A stretch of 6,795 nt of DNA from Rhizobium sp. Q54 (GTDB taxonomy: Bacteria; Pseudomonadota; Alphaproteobacteria; Rhizobiales; Beijerinckiaceae), in the NCBI GenBank assembly GCA_945901195.1, contig CAMDKB010000253.1, positions 1 to 6,795 of the forward strand, written 5' to 3'. Shown here piece after piece: positions 1-6,626 of the stretch. The translations under genes and the position numbers were made by a program. The notes under the pieces are model-generated. The model searched no databases. It had not been told where the DNA came from and saw only the letters and a list, made by a program, of their open reading frames with translations. Each line of letters opens with the position of its first letter. Positions within the stretch are counted from its first letter, which is position 1.

Positions 1-1
1 C

Positions 2-508
2 GAACTGGCGGGAACCAAATTCAAGCTTGTCTCTGGTTATAAAGGGATCAACGAAACTGCGCTTGCCATGGAACGGGGCGAGACCCAATCCATGATCGCA
101 AGTCTTGCGACCTTTCAGAGTATTTTCGCGCCACTGATCCGCGAAGGCAAAGCCAGTATCTTATTGCAATCGGCAGTCACGCGCCACAAGGACATTCCGC
201 AAACTCCCACCGTGGGCGAATATATGACAACGCCGGAGGGCCGGGGCGTTGCCGACTTCATGGCTACATCTTCTGATATCGGGAGGTCGCTGATAGCGCC
301 TCCAGATGTGCCAGCCGAGCGGGTTACGGCTTTGCAGCAGGCGTTCGCGGAGATGGTGAAATCACCCGCATTTCTCAAGGATGCCGCCGGACGGAACATC
401 GATGTCAATCCGGCGACAGGCAGCGAACTTATGAAAGTGGTGGAGATGACCTTGCGTGCGCCACCAGGTGTGGCAGCGCTTGCTAAGAAGATACTTGATG
501 TCAGGTAA
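2..508 (+). CDS. Bug/TctC-family tripartite tricarboxylate transporter substrate-binding protein, C-terminal part (5' end outside window)
   Basis: The frame is open from base 2 and ends with TAA at 506-508, giving 168 residues. Bug proteins are periplasmic, capturing carboxylates or other small organic molecules for TctAB-type permeases. The visible part begins GTKFKLVSGYKG followed by LAMERGE, the signature of the second lobe of this family, and later has an APPDVPAERV segment typical of the C-terminal domain. It aligns end to end with residues of about 169-336 of the complete paralogue at 4406-5416, so roughly 165-170 N-terminal residues, including the signal peptide, should lie upstream of the window. 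The C-terminus looks intact. The stop overlaps the start of the amine oxidase gene by 11 bases, suggesting co-transcription. No TctA or TctB gene is visible, and the ligand cannot be told from the sequence. Family assignment is secure; ligand is unknown. Confidence 0.9.
   Translation, partial: ELAGTKFKLVSGYKGINETALAMERGETQSMIASLATFQSIFAPLIREGKASILLQSAVTRHKDIPQTPTVGEYMTTPEGRGVADFMATSSDIGRSLIAPPDVPAERVTALQQAFAEMVKSPAFLKDAAGRNIDVNPATGSELMKVVEMTLRAPPGVAALAKKILDVR
485..490 (+). promoter_or_regulatory. Ribosome binding site supporting the amine oxidase start at 498
   Basis: AAGAAG lies 7 bases upstream of the ATG at 498, inside the end of the preceding gene. It is a weak but correctly spaced purine-rich site. 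The alternative GTG start at 456 would add 14 residues in front of a Tat signal that is already complete. The overlap with the upstream reading frame allows translational coupling. Confidence 0.5.
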
Positions 509-1832
509 GCTTCCACCTGTGATAAGCCGACGCGTCTTCCTGGCCGCGCCACTGATTGGAATTCCCTATGTTGCGCGCGCGGCAGGCGCTGTGTTTGACG
601 CTGACGTGATTGTCATTGGCGCTGGCGCGGCGGGATTGGCGGCGGCGCATGAGTTGCTCCGGCTCAAACGCAAGGTCATCGTGCTGGAAGCGCGCGGGCG
701 CGTGGGCGGGCGCATATTTACGGATCATTCGCTTGGCGCGCCCTATGATGCAGGCGCGTTTTATATTCACTGGGCAGAGAAGAATTCGTGGACACGCATT
801 GCACGGCTGCATGGTGTCAAAACACTCGATGAGGATGAAGTCCAGCGAAATGGCCGCAGCTTTGATCGTGGCACTCCACCTGCTTCACCCGATGGTGTTA
901 CGGCCTGGGATAAATTGCGCGAAAGGCTGGATGATTCCAAAGCGCGCATAGCAGACATTTCAATGCTGGAGTTTGCGGGCGGGGAAAAAGCGGCTGCCGC
1001 AGAAGGCGCTCTGACCATGGCGAGGCTGGCGCTGGGCGATGAAGCCGAGCGCGTGTCCGCCAGGGATTATGCGCGGCTGTGGGCGGGCGACGACAGGCTC
1101 GTGCCCGATGGCTTTGGCACAATACTGGAACGCTACGCGAAGGGTCTGGACATCAGGCTGAATACGCCCGTCAACACCATCGATTGGGGTGGGCGTGGCG
1201 TTCGCGTCACAACGCCAGACGGCACAATCAACGCGCGCAGTGTTGTGGTGAGCGTGCCTGTCGGTGCGCTGCAAAGTGGCAGCATAAAGTTCACGCCGGG
1301 ATTGCCTTCAATCAATGTTGCGGGATTGCAAGGGCTGGGGATGGGCGCGTCAACGCGCATGGCCTTGCGTTTTGATGGTGCGCGGTTTGGCCTTGCACCC
1401 CATACTAACGTCAGGCTGCGGTTGTCGGCGCGGCAATCGTTTTCATTTGGATGTTTCGACTGGAATCGCGATCTGGTCACTGTCTATTTCGGCGGAGATC
1501 ACGCGCGTGAAGTCATTGCAATGGGCCAGGAGCCGGCATGCGCGCATGTGCTTGATCAATTCGCCGGTGTAATGGGCAATGATGTGCGCCAGCATTATAT
1601 CGGCGGTCGACTGAATGGTTGGTGGAATGATCCCTGGTCGTGCGGCGCCTATTCGCACGCATTGCCTGGCCGCGCCAATGCGCGCGAACAATTGGCGGAG
1701 CCAGTGGGGGCACGCATCTTTTTCGCGGGAGAGGCGACCGGTGGAACGGGCGGGTCGGGCGCGGCCATCACCGCAGGGGGCGCCTATCTCTCGGGTATTG
1801 TTGCAGCGCGAAAGGCTGCAAAAACAGTCTGA
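498..1832 (+). CDS. Tat-exported FAD-dependent amine oxidase (flavin monoamine oxidase family)
   Basis: This flavoprotein of 444 residues belongs to the MAO/polyamine oxidase/NicA2-like superfamily, which oxidises amines to imines that hydrolyse to aldehydes and ammonia. I chose ATG 498 over GTG 456 because it yields a compact twin-arginine signal: SRRVFLAA at residues 10-17, a short hydrophobic stretch, and an ARA cleavage site near residue 28. The dinucleotide-binding fold follows: GAGAAG at 41-46, the ribose-binding Glu64, and RVGGR at 68-72. Near the C-terminus are WWNDPWSCGAYS (375-386) and FFAGEA (408-413), then a glycine-rich segment and GAYLSG, the family's second FAD-contact region. 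The position matching the covalent flavin cysteine of MAO-B appears to be Ala384, so FAD is probably not held covalently there; Cys382 lies two residues before it. The gene overlaps the upstream Bug gene and is followed 68 bases later by an ABC binding protein, suggesting a periplasmic uptake and oxidation unit. Substrate is unknown. Confidence 0.9.
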   Translation: MSGKLPPVISRRVFLAAPLIGIPYVARAAGAVFDADVIVIGAGAAGLAAAHELLRLKRKVIVLEARGRVGGRIFTDHSLGAPYDAGAFYIHWAEKNSWTRIARLHGVKTLDEDEVQRNGRSFDRGTPPASPDGVTAWDKLRERLDDSKARIADISMLEFAGGEKAAAAEGALTMARLALGDEAERVSARDYARLWAGDDRLVPDGFGTILERYAKGLDIRLNTPVNTIDWGGRGVRVTTPDGTINARSVVVSVPVGALQSGSIKFTPGLPSINVAGLQGLGMGASTRMALRFDGARFGLAPHTNVRLRLSARQSFSFGCFDWNRDLVTVYFGGDHAREVIAMGQEPACAHVLDQFAGVMGNDVRQHYIGGRLNGWWNDPWSCGAYSHALPGRANAREQLAEPVGARIFFAGEATGGTGGSGAAITAGGAYLSGIVAARKAAKTV

Positions 1833-1900
1833 TCAGCGCTATTTGCCAAGGTTGGTTTTCCGCGCAATGATGCCTCAACAAAGCGGGACGGGAGGCGACC

Positions 1901-3451
1901 ATGAGAGTTTTATTGCGCTCAACGGCGATTGCTGCTTCAGCGTTGGCCTTATCTGGAAGTGCGACACTTGCGCAGAAATCGCGCGATACATTGCGTGTCG
2001 CTGTTTACGAGCCGATATCGACTGTTGACAACACGTTCGAGCCGCAGCCGCAAACAAGTATGTTCATGCAAATGGTATTCGACTATCTGGTTTCATTTGA
2101 TACTGCAAAGCGCGAGCTTAAACCACTGCTCGCGGAGTCCTGGAAGCAGATAGACAATCTCACGGTCGAGTTTCGTCTGCGCAAGGACGTCAAATTTCAT
2201 GATGGACAACCACTCGACGCAGACGATGTTGTTTATTCCTTTAATTTTCTGACGGACCCAAAAGTCGTCTTTCGTACAAAAGAATCTCGTTACGGATTTT
2301 TTGATACGATCGAGAAGATCGATCACTATACCGTGCGCATCAAGACCAGGACGACATTTGCGCCGCTGATGATGCGCCTTTTGACTTCGCTGCCGATTTA
2401 TCCGCGCATCGCGCATGAAAAGACTGCAGATAAATCCACGTTCGGCCGCACGCCCATTGGCTCCGGACCATATCGTGCAACACAGGTGGACAGCACCAGA
2501 GGCATCGTTCTGGAGTTGAACAAGGATTATCGCCACGCCACTGAAGGCAAGCCTGCGGGCAAGATAGGGCGTATCGAAATCGTCACTATTCCTGATGTGC
2601 AGACTCAGACCGCGCGTGTCATGACCGAGCAACAGGATATCATGTACGGTATTCCACCTGATACGGCGGAATTTCTGAAGTCCAATCCGAAACTCGAACT
2701 GGCCATGCAAGATTCGATTCAAGTCGCGTTTGTGATTTTCGATCATAGCGACCGCTCGGGTATCGGCGTGTTCAAGGACGCACGCGTGCGGCAGGCGCTG
2801 TTGCAGGCTATCGACCGGCGCTCGATCGCGCGTGCGATGCTGCCCAAGGAACTTGCCGAACAACCCCTGCAGGATGGCCTGTGCGCTGACTGGCTGATCG
2901 GTTGTGCCCATTCGCTCAAGGCGCCGGTCTATGACCCGGCAGCCGCGCGCAAGCTTTTGGCAGAGGCAGGAATGGGCAATGGCTTTGGTCTTACACTAAC
3001 CGCATGGGGGCAGGCCAGACCCATTGCAGAGGCCATTGAGGCGCAATGGCGCAAGCTTGGCATCAAGGCGCAGATTGAATCCCTGGCGATGCCTGCGTTC
3101 GTCAAGAAGCGCAGTGCGGGGCAACTCAACGCTTTCGTTGCGCTCTATGACAATGCATCAGGACAGCCTGATGTCGATCAGACGGCGTCCTATTATTTTG
3201 AGCCGGATGGACGCAATTATATCAAGAACCCGGATCTTGTGCGGCTTTATAATGAAGCGCGCGCAGAGCTGGACGCGAAAAAGCGAACCGAACTCTACCG
3301 GCAGATGTTCGACATGGCGATCACCAATCATTACGCCATGCCAATCTTGCGGACGCCTGTCATCGTTGCCCATAGCAAGGAATTGCGCGTGCAGATGGAG
3401 AAAACCAAGCGGCCGGAAGGATTCGAGCTCAACCTGCTGTCGTGGAAGTAG
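1901..3451 (+). CDS. ABC transporter substrate-binding protein, family 5 (SBP_bac_5; peptide/nickel/opine type)
   Basis: This 516-residue protein is a periplasmic receptor of the DppA/OppA/NikA class. GGAGG at 1891-1895 sits 5 bases before the ATG. A Sec signal peptide occupies residues 1-24, with likely cleavage after TLA. Family landmarks follow in order: the KFHDGQPLDADDVVYSF core motif at 98-114, GSGPYR at 187-192, FKDARVRQALLQAIDRR at 291-307, and YDPAAARKLLAEAG at 344-357. The length is normal for the family and the C-terminus (LLSWK) looks complete. The only two cysteines, 328 and 335, lie close together just before the YDP motif and could form a disulfide in the periplasm (inference). 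It is on the same strand as the amine oxidase, 68 bases downstream, and may share its transcript. No permease or ATPase gene follows; the next gene is trmJ. The ligand could be a peptide, amine or opine-like compound and cannot be decided here. Confidence 0.93.
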   Translation: MRVLLRSTAIAASALALSGSATLAQKSRDTLRVAVYEPISTVDNTFEPQPQTSMFMQMVFDYLVSFDTAKRELKPLLAESWKQIDNLTVEFRLRKDVKFHDGQPLDADDVVYSFNFLTDPKVVFRTKESRYGFFDTIEKIDHYTVRIKTRTTFAPLMMRLLTSLPIYPRIAHEKTADKSTFGRTPIGSGPYRATQVDSTRGIVLELNKDYRHATEGKPAGKIGRIEIVTIPDVQTQTARVMTEQQDIMYGIPPDTAEFLKSNPKLELAMQDSIQVAFVIFDHSDRSGIGVFKDARVRQALLQAIDRRSIARAMLPKELAEQPLQDGLCADWLIGCAHSLKAPVYDPAAARKLLAEAGMGNGFGLTLTAWGQARPIAEAIEAQWRKLGIKAQIESLAMPAFVKKRSAGQLNAFVALYDNASGQPDVDQTASYYFEPDGRNYIKNPDLVRLYNEARAELDAKKRTELYRQMFDMAITNHYAMPILRTPVIVAHSKELRVQMEKTKRPEGFELNLLSWK

Positions 3452-3509
3452 AAGAGGTCGACGCCATATACGGGGTGGTGACAAAGTGCGCGCCCTGTCG
3501 TAGCTAGCG

Positions 3510-3523
3510 GCCATGAAAATGGC
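3510..3523 (+). other. Small perfect hairpin with GAAA loop upstream of trmJ
   Basis: GCCAT at 3510-3514 pairs with ATGGC at 3519-3523 around a GAAA tetraloop of the GNRA class. The stem is only 5 base pairs and no run of T follows, so it is not an intrinsic terminator. It lies 9 bases before the trmJ start, where it could affect ribosome access. It may equally be chance. Confidence 0.25.
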
Positions 3524-3536
3524 GATGGCATCATGA
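3513..3536 (+). CDS. Possible seven-codon leader peptide overlapping the trmJ start
   Basis: An ATG at 3513 opens a seven-codon frame (MKMAMAS) that ends at TGA 3534-3536, so its stop overlaps the trmJ ATG in an ATGA arrangement. Such overlaps are typical of translational coupling, and trmJ itself has no clear Shine-Dalgarno sequence. Against it, the mini-frame also lacks a convincing ribosome binding site, and a frame this short is expected by chance. Confidence 0.2.
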   Translation: MKMAMAS

Positions 3537-4396
3537 AGGGCAGTTCGGGCACGGATTCGACCGCGCGTAATATTGTGGGCGGCCCCTGCGTTATTCTCGT
3601 GCGGCCGCAGCTGGCTGTGAATATCGGCATGTGCGCGCGCGCCATGGCGAATTTCGGGCTGTCTGATCTGCGCATCGTCAATCCGCGCGAGGGGTTTGCC
3701 GGCGATACCGGGCAGCGCGCGCGCTCCATTCGCAAGGGCGTTTTTGCGTCTGCGGCGGGCGCAGTTCACCTGATCGAACAAGCCAAGGTCTTCGATACCG
3801 TGGAAGAAGCCATTGGCGATCTCAATTTCGTCTGGGCGACAACGGCGCGCGAAAGAGGGCAGGGCAAACGTGTGGAATTGCCTGTGAAGGCGATGGCGGA
3901 AAGTGCTGCAGGCATCGCCGCGGGAGGCCAGCACGGGGTGATGTTTGGCCCCGAACGCACCGGCCTTGAGAACGATGAAGTCGCGCTTGCAGACGCCATC
4001 ATAACGTTTCCGGTCAATCCCGCTTATGCATCGCTCAATCTGGCGCAGGCTGTCTTGCTGATTGGTTATGAATATCTGCGGGCGTCCCAAGGCGATGTCA
4101 TGCCCTATTCAAAAGAGGAGAGATCGCCCCCTGCGCCTCGCGAGATGGTGATTTCCTTTTTTGAATATTTTGAGGATCAGCTGGAGCGCAATGGCTTTTT
4201 CAAGCCCGAGAGCAAGAAGGCCAACATGATGCGCAATCTGCGCAACATGTTTCATCGGATGGAGATGACAGAGCAGGATGTGCGCACGTTGCGCGGCGCG
4301 TTCGTGCGGATGATCGACGGACCGCGAGAGGCTGGACGCAAGGAGCGGCTGGCCGATGAGATGCGCGAAAAGGCCCAGCGGACGGCTGAAGAATAA
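3533..4396 (+). CDS. trmJ: tRNA (cytidine/uridine-32-2'-O)-methyltransferase TrmJ, SPOUT family
   Basis: TrmJ uses S-adenosylmethionine to methylate the 2'-OH of nucleotide 32 in the anticodon loop of certain tRNAs. The protein has 287 residues, with the SPOUT (SpoU-type) trefoil-knot motifs in order. Motif 1 is LVRPQLAVNIGMCARAMANF at 22-41, including Asn30 and Arg36. Motif 2 is GVMFGPERTGLEN at 135-147. Motif 3 is TFPVNPAYASLNLAQA at 158-173. A helical, charged extension after about residue 195 is usual for TrmJ. The ATG at 3533 is the first possible ATG in the frame, since an in-frame TGA lies at 3479-3481. The spacer from the preceding gene is 81 bases, so it is probably transcribed separately, although I see no clear promoter. 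It is a housekeeping gene lying between two catabolic or transport groups. Substrate specificity is inferred from the family; another TrmH-like 2'-O-methyltransferase role is less likely. Confidence 0.93.
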   Translation: MKGSSGTDSTARNIVGGPCVILVRPQLAVNIGMCARAMANFGLSDLRIVNPREGFAGDTGQRARSIRKGVFASAAGAVHLIEQAKVFDTVEEAIGDLNFVWATTARERGQGKRVELPVKAMAESAAGIAAGGQHGVMFGPERTGLENDEVALADAIITFPVNPAYASLNLAQAVLLIGYEYLRASQGDVMPYSKEERSPPAPREMVISFFEYFEDQLERNGFFKPESKKANMMRNLRNMFHRMEMTEQDVRTLRGAFVRMIDGPREAGRKERLADEMREKAQRTAEE

Positions 4397-4405
4397 GTGC
4401 CGCCT

Positions 4406-5416
4406 TTACTGAGCCTTCATCGCAGCGGCGAGCCGGTCTTTGACATCGGGTGTGGCGTTGGCGATCAGCGTGATCACCCGGTCCACGGCTTCCCCCGAGA
4501 GGAGTGAGAGATCGAGGCTGGACTTTCGTGCTTCTTCCTTGAAGAGTTCATCCTTGTCGAGCGCCATGAAGGCCGCGCGCAAGGTGTTGACCCGTTCGAT
4601 GGGAACTTCAGGCGGCGTCAACAGGGGGCGGGCGACGGTCTTTTGTGTAAAAAACAGTTCCAGCGCCTTGCGGTCTGTACCCTCTTTCACGAAATCGAGG
4701 GCGTTGGGAACATCCGGCAATTCCTTGTCGCGTTCGAGCGCCCCCTGCATGAGGATACGCACGCTCTTGTCCTTGATCCAGGCGGGGCGCTGCACTTTCA
4801 GGCTTGACCATGACCAGTCGCCAATGCCCTGCACTTCGCCACGCTCCATCGCGAGGCCGACAGCTGTCGTGCCATTGTAGCCCATGACAATGCGGAATTT
4901 CGTGCCCAGCAGGGCATTATAGAGGCGTGCTGTTGTTTCCGGATCGACATTGGGCACACCGCCGACAATCAGCTCCTGCTCGAACAGATCTTTTGCGGTC
5001 TGGTGGGGCGCTGACCCATAGGCCAGGGTCACCCCGGTTTCGCTCGCAAGACTGCCGATCCAGCGGAAGGAAGAAACATTGTACCGCACAGCGCCGGGAC
5101 TGGTGATAGGGGCCAGCAATACGCCACGCTGCATCAAGCCGATGGTTGTGCCGTCGCGTGGCGAGACATTTGCGAGCTGGTTTGCAGCGACCATGCTGCC
5201 GGCCGCCGGCACGTTCTGAACAATGAAAATCGGATTGCCGGGTATGTGTTTGCCCATGTGACGCGCCGTGAGGCGCGCCAGCAGATCATAACCGCCGCCC
5301 GGCGCTGAGCCGACGATGACGTTGATCTGCTTGCCTGCATAGAAATCCTGCGCGACGGCCGCGTTCGCCATCAACACTAGAGAAAAAGAAGCGGCCAGGG
5401 AGCGAATGCGGGTCAT
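4406..5416 (-). CDS. Bug/TctC-family tripartite tricarboxylate transporter substrate-binding protein
   Basis: This complete 336-residue periplasmic binding protein has a Sec signal peptide (residues 1-22, AVA followed by QD). The first-lobe signature is IVGSAPGGGYDLLARL at 34-49, then VQNVPAAGSMVAAN at 66-79, and DGTTIGL at 88-94. The second lobe has GTKFRIVMGYNG at 171-182 and LAMERGEVQG at 188-197. The first-lobe segments form the two phosphate-binding-like loops that hold a ligand carboxylate in characterised Bug proteins. The start is supported by AAGGA at 5426-5430, 9 bases upstream. The spacer of 43 bases from the luciferase-like monooxygenase gene suggests one operon. It is a paralogue of the partial gene at 2-508, but on the opposite strand. 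No TctAB permease genes are visible. With a TcuB-like gene upstream, a tri- or dicarboxylate ligand is plausible, but that is inference; Bug ligands vary widely. Confidence 0.93.
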   Translation of the reverse strand: MTRIRSLAASFSLVLMANAAVAQDFYAGKQINVIVGSAPGGGYDLLARLTARHMGKHIPGNPIFIVQNVPAAGSMVAANQLANVSPRDGTTIGLMQRGVLLAPITSPGAVRYNVSSFRWIGSLASETGVTLAYGSAPHQTAKDLFEQELIVGGVPNVDPETTARLYNALLGTKFRIVMGYNGTTAVGLAMERGEVQGIGDWSWSSLKVQRPAWIKDKSVRILMQGALERDKELPDVPNALDFVKEGTDRKALELFFTQKTVARPLLTPPEVPIERVNTLRAAFMALDKDELFKEEARKSSLDLSLLSGEAVDRVITLIANATPDVKDRLAAAMKAQ

Positions 5417-5459
5417 GGGCGGCTTTCCTTTGCGCGGGATTTATATCTTCACTGACAAA

Positions 5460-6515
5460 TCATACTTTCACTTGCGGCATAACCTCTTTCGTGAACAAAC
5501 GCATTGAAGCATGTGCTTTATCCGACGGTATGTTGCCATAGTTTACCTGCATGGATGCGATGTCGATGCCGCCGATCTCGCCGAGATAAGTATTGATCTG
5601 ATTGGCGATTGAGTCAGGGGTGCCGATCCAGGCAGAATTGTTGGCAATCTGGGATTCCCATGTGGCGCTGTCGAGGTGCGTGACGATCTTGTCGTAGCCA
5701 ACATAGTCTTTCGAGTTTGTGCCTGTGGTCCAAGCACGCGCCGCATCAGCAAAGGCTTTGAGATAGGCCGTGATTTCGGGCTCAGTCGTCGCGCGGGCCT
5801 CTTCTTTGGAAGGTGAGCAATACATGTGGAAAGCGAGCATGATGCGTCCGTTGCCAGGATGGCCTGCGTCTTTCCATGCCTTGCGATAGATGCCGATCAA
5901 TTCGCGCATGGTCGCGCCTGTCACGGGAATGGCCATGATGCCGTAGCCAAGACGTCCGGCCATTTCGAAACTGGCGTGCGTCTGCACTGCTGCAATCCAG
6001 AACGGCATGCAGGGTTGCTGTGTCGGGCGGGGCAGGATTGTGGTTGCCGGAAACTTCCAGAAGCGGCCGTTATGTGTGACGTTCTCTTCGATCATCACTT
6101 TGCGGATGAGGGTCAGCGCTTCATCGAAGCGAGCCCGGCTTTCATCCAGTGACACGCCAAAACGCTCAAATTCGATGGGGAGGAAAGCGCGTGCGAAGCC
6201 CGCTTCGAGCCGACCGTTGGAGAGGGCGTCGAGAAACGTAAGTTCGCTGGCAAGCTTGAGCGGGTGGGAGAAGGCGGGAAGGACAGCGCCGGTAATCAGG
6301 CGCGCCTTTTTCGAACGCATCGCGGCTGCTGACAGGAACGCGACGGGCGAGGGGCTATAGCCGCCATAACGGCCGAAATAATGTTCCACCGTGCGGATGG
6401 ACGTGTAGTTCAACTCGTCGCAGAGATCGACGCAGCCGAGCGCATTGGCCCAGTAATCGGCGGCCGATTGCTGGGCGGGGCCATTGGTGGGGAAAAATTG
6501 GATACCAAATTCCAT
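5460..6515 (-). CDS. LLM-class flavin-dependent oxidoreductase (luciferase-like monooxygenase)
   Basis: This 351-residue member of the bacterial luciferase superfamily has a TIM-barrel fold and normally uses FMNH2 supplied by a separate reductase to insert oxygen into an organic substrate. Visible landmarks are the N-terminal strand MEFGIQFFPT, the active-site-region EHYFGRYGGYSPSP at 44-57 (His45 matches a catalytic-region histidine of LuxA-type proteins), HPLKLASELTFLD, SNGRLEAGFARAF, and FERFGVSLDESRARFDEAL. The C-terminal part has WIGTPDSIANQI, which resembles the 'GtPe.v...l' segment common in the family. Length is typical and no signal peptide is present, so it should be cytoplasmic. 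AAGGA at 6523-6527 lies 7 bases before the ATG. It sits between a TcuB-like gene and a Bug binding-protein gene on the same strand, suggesting a role in breaking down the imported compound. Substrate is unknown, and no dedicated flavin reductase gene is visible. Confidence 0.92.
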   Translation of the reverse strand: MEFGIQFFPTNGPAQQSAADYWANALGCVDLCDELNYTSIRTVEHYFGRYGGYSPSPVAFLSAAAMRSKKARLITGAVLPAFSHPLKLASELTFLDALSNGRLEAGFARAFLPIEFERFGVSLDESRARFDEALTLIRKVMIEENVTHNGRFWKFPATTILPRPTQQPCMPFWIAAVQTHASFEMAGRLGYGIMAIPVTGATMRELIGIYRKAWKDAGHPGNGRIMLAFHMYCSPSKEEARATTEPEITAYLKAFADAARAWTTGTNSKDYVGYDKIVTHLDSATWESQIANNSAWIGTPDSIANQINTYLGEIGGIDIASMQVNYGNIPSDKAHASMRLFTKEVMPQVKV

Positions 6516-6600
6516 AGCCGTTTCCTTGAGTTTTTGTGGGCCAAGGATTGACGGATTTGGCGGCGGGGATCAAGCGGGAAACACGCTACTCCGGATGTTG

Positions 6601-6620
6601 GAAAGTCGCAGGCGCCTTTC
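6601..6620 (-). repeat. Short imperfect inverted repeat just after the tcuB-like stop codon
   Basis: GAAAG at 6601-6605 pairs with CTTTC at 6616-6620, and after one mismatch CGC pairs with GCG, leaving a two-base centre (the loop would be larger in practice). On the minus strand it begins 6 bases after the stop codon of the tcuB-like gene. No T-run follows, so it is not a standard intrinsic terminator. It could be an mRNA processing or stabilising hairpin, a weak protein-binding palindrome, or chance. Confidence 0.3.
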
Positions 6621-6626
6621 TGACGT

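Noticed and set aside
115..552. Minus-strand open frame opposite the Bug C-terminus
   Set aside because: The plus-strand frame carries clear Bug family signatures; this one is its shadow.
1833..1900. CCAAGGTTGG palindrome in the spacer before the ABC binding protein, considered as a terminator
   Set aside because: The two-base centre is too small for a hairpin loop, leaving little stem, and the following TTTT is too short to support termination.
1615..2028. Plus-strand open frame bridging the amine oxidase and the ABC binding protein
   Set aside because: It is out of frame with both conserved proteins and contains no family motif; it arises because both genes are open in a second frame.
2093..2911. 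Long minus-strand open frame (272 codons) opposite the ABC binding protein
   Set aside because: It lies wholly antisense to a well-supported family 5 binding-protein gene, its translation shows no recognisable domain, and such frames are common in GC-rich DNA.
3452..3532. TATA-containing stretch (CCATATACGG) considered as a trmJ promoter
   Set aside because: No plausible -35 element is present at 16-18 bases upstream, so I cannot support a promoter call.
3158..4090. Long minus-strand open frame (310 codons) spanning the end of the binding-protein gene and most of trmJ
   Set aside because: It is antisense to two real genes, rich in Arg and His as expected of a shadow frame, and contains no recognisable motif.
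5417..5459. TTGTCA and TATAAA on the minus strand upstream of the Bug gene, considered as a promoter
   Set aside because: The two hexamers are only about 7 bases apart, too close for a sigma-70 promoter; the short spacer is better explained as within an operon.
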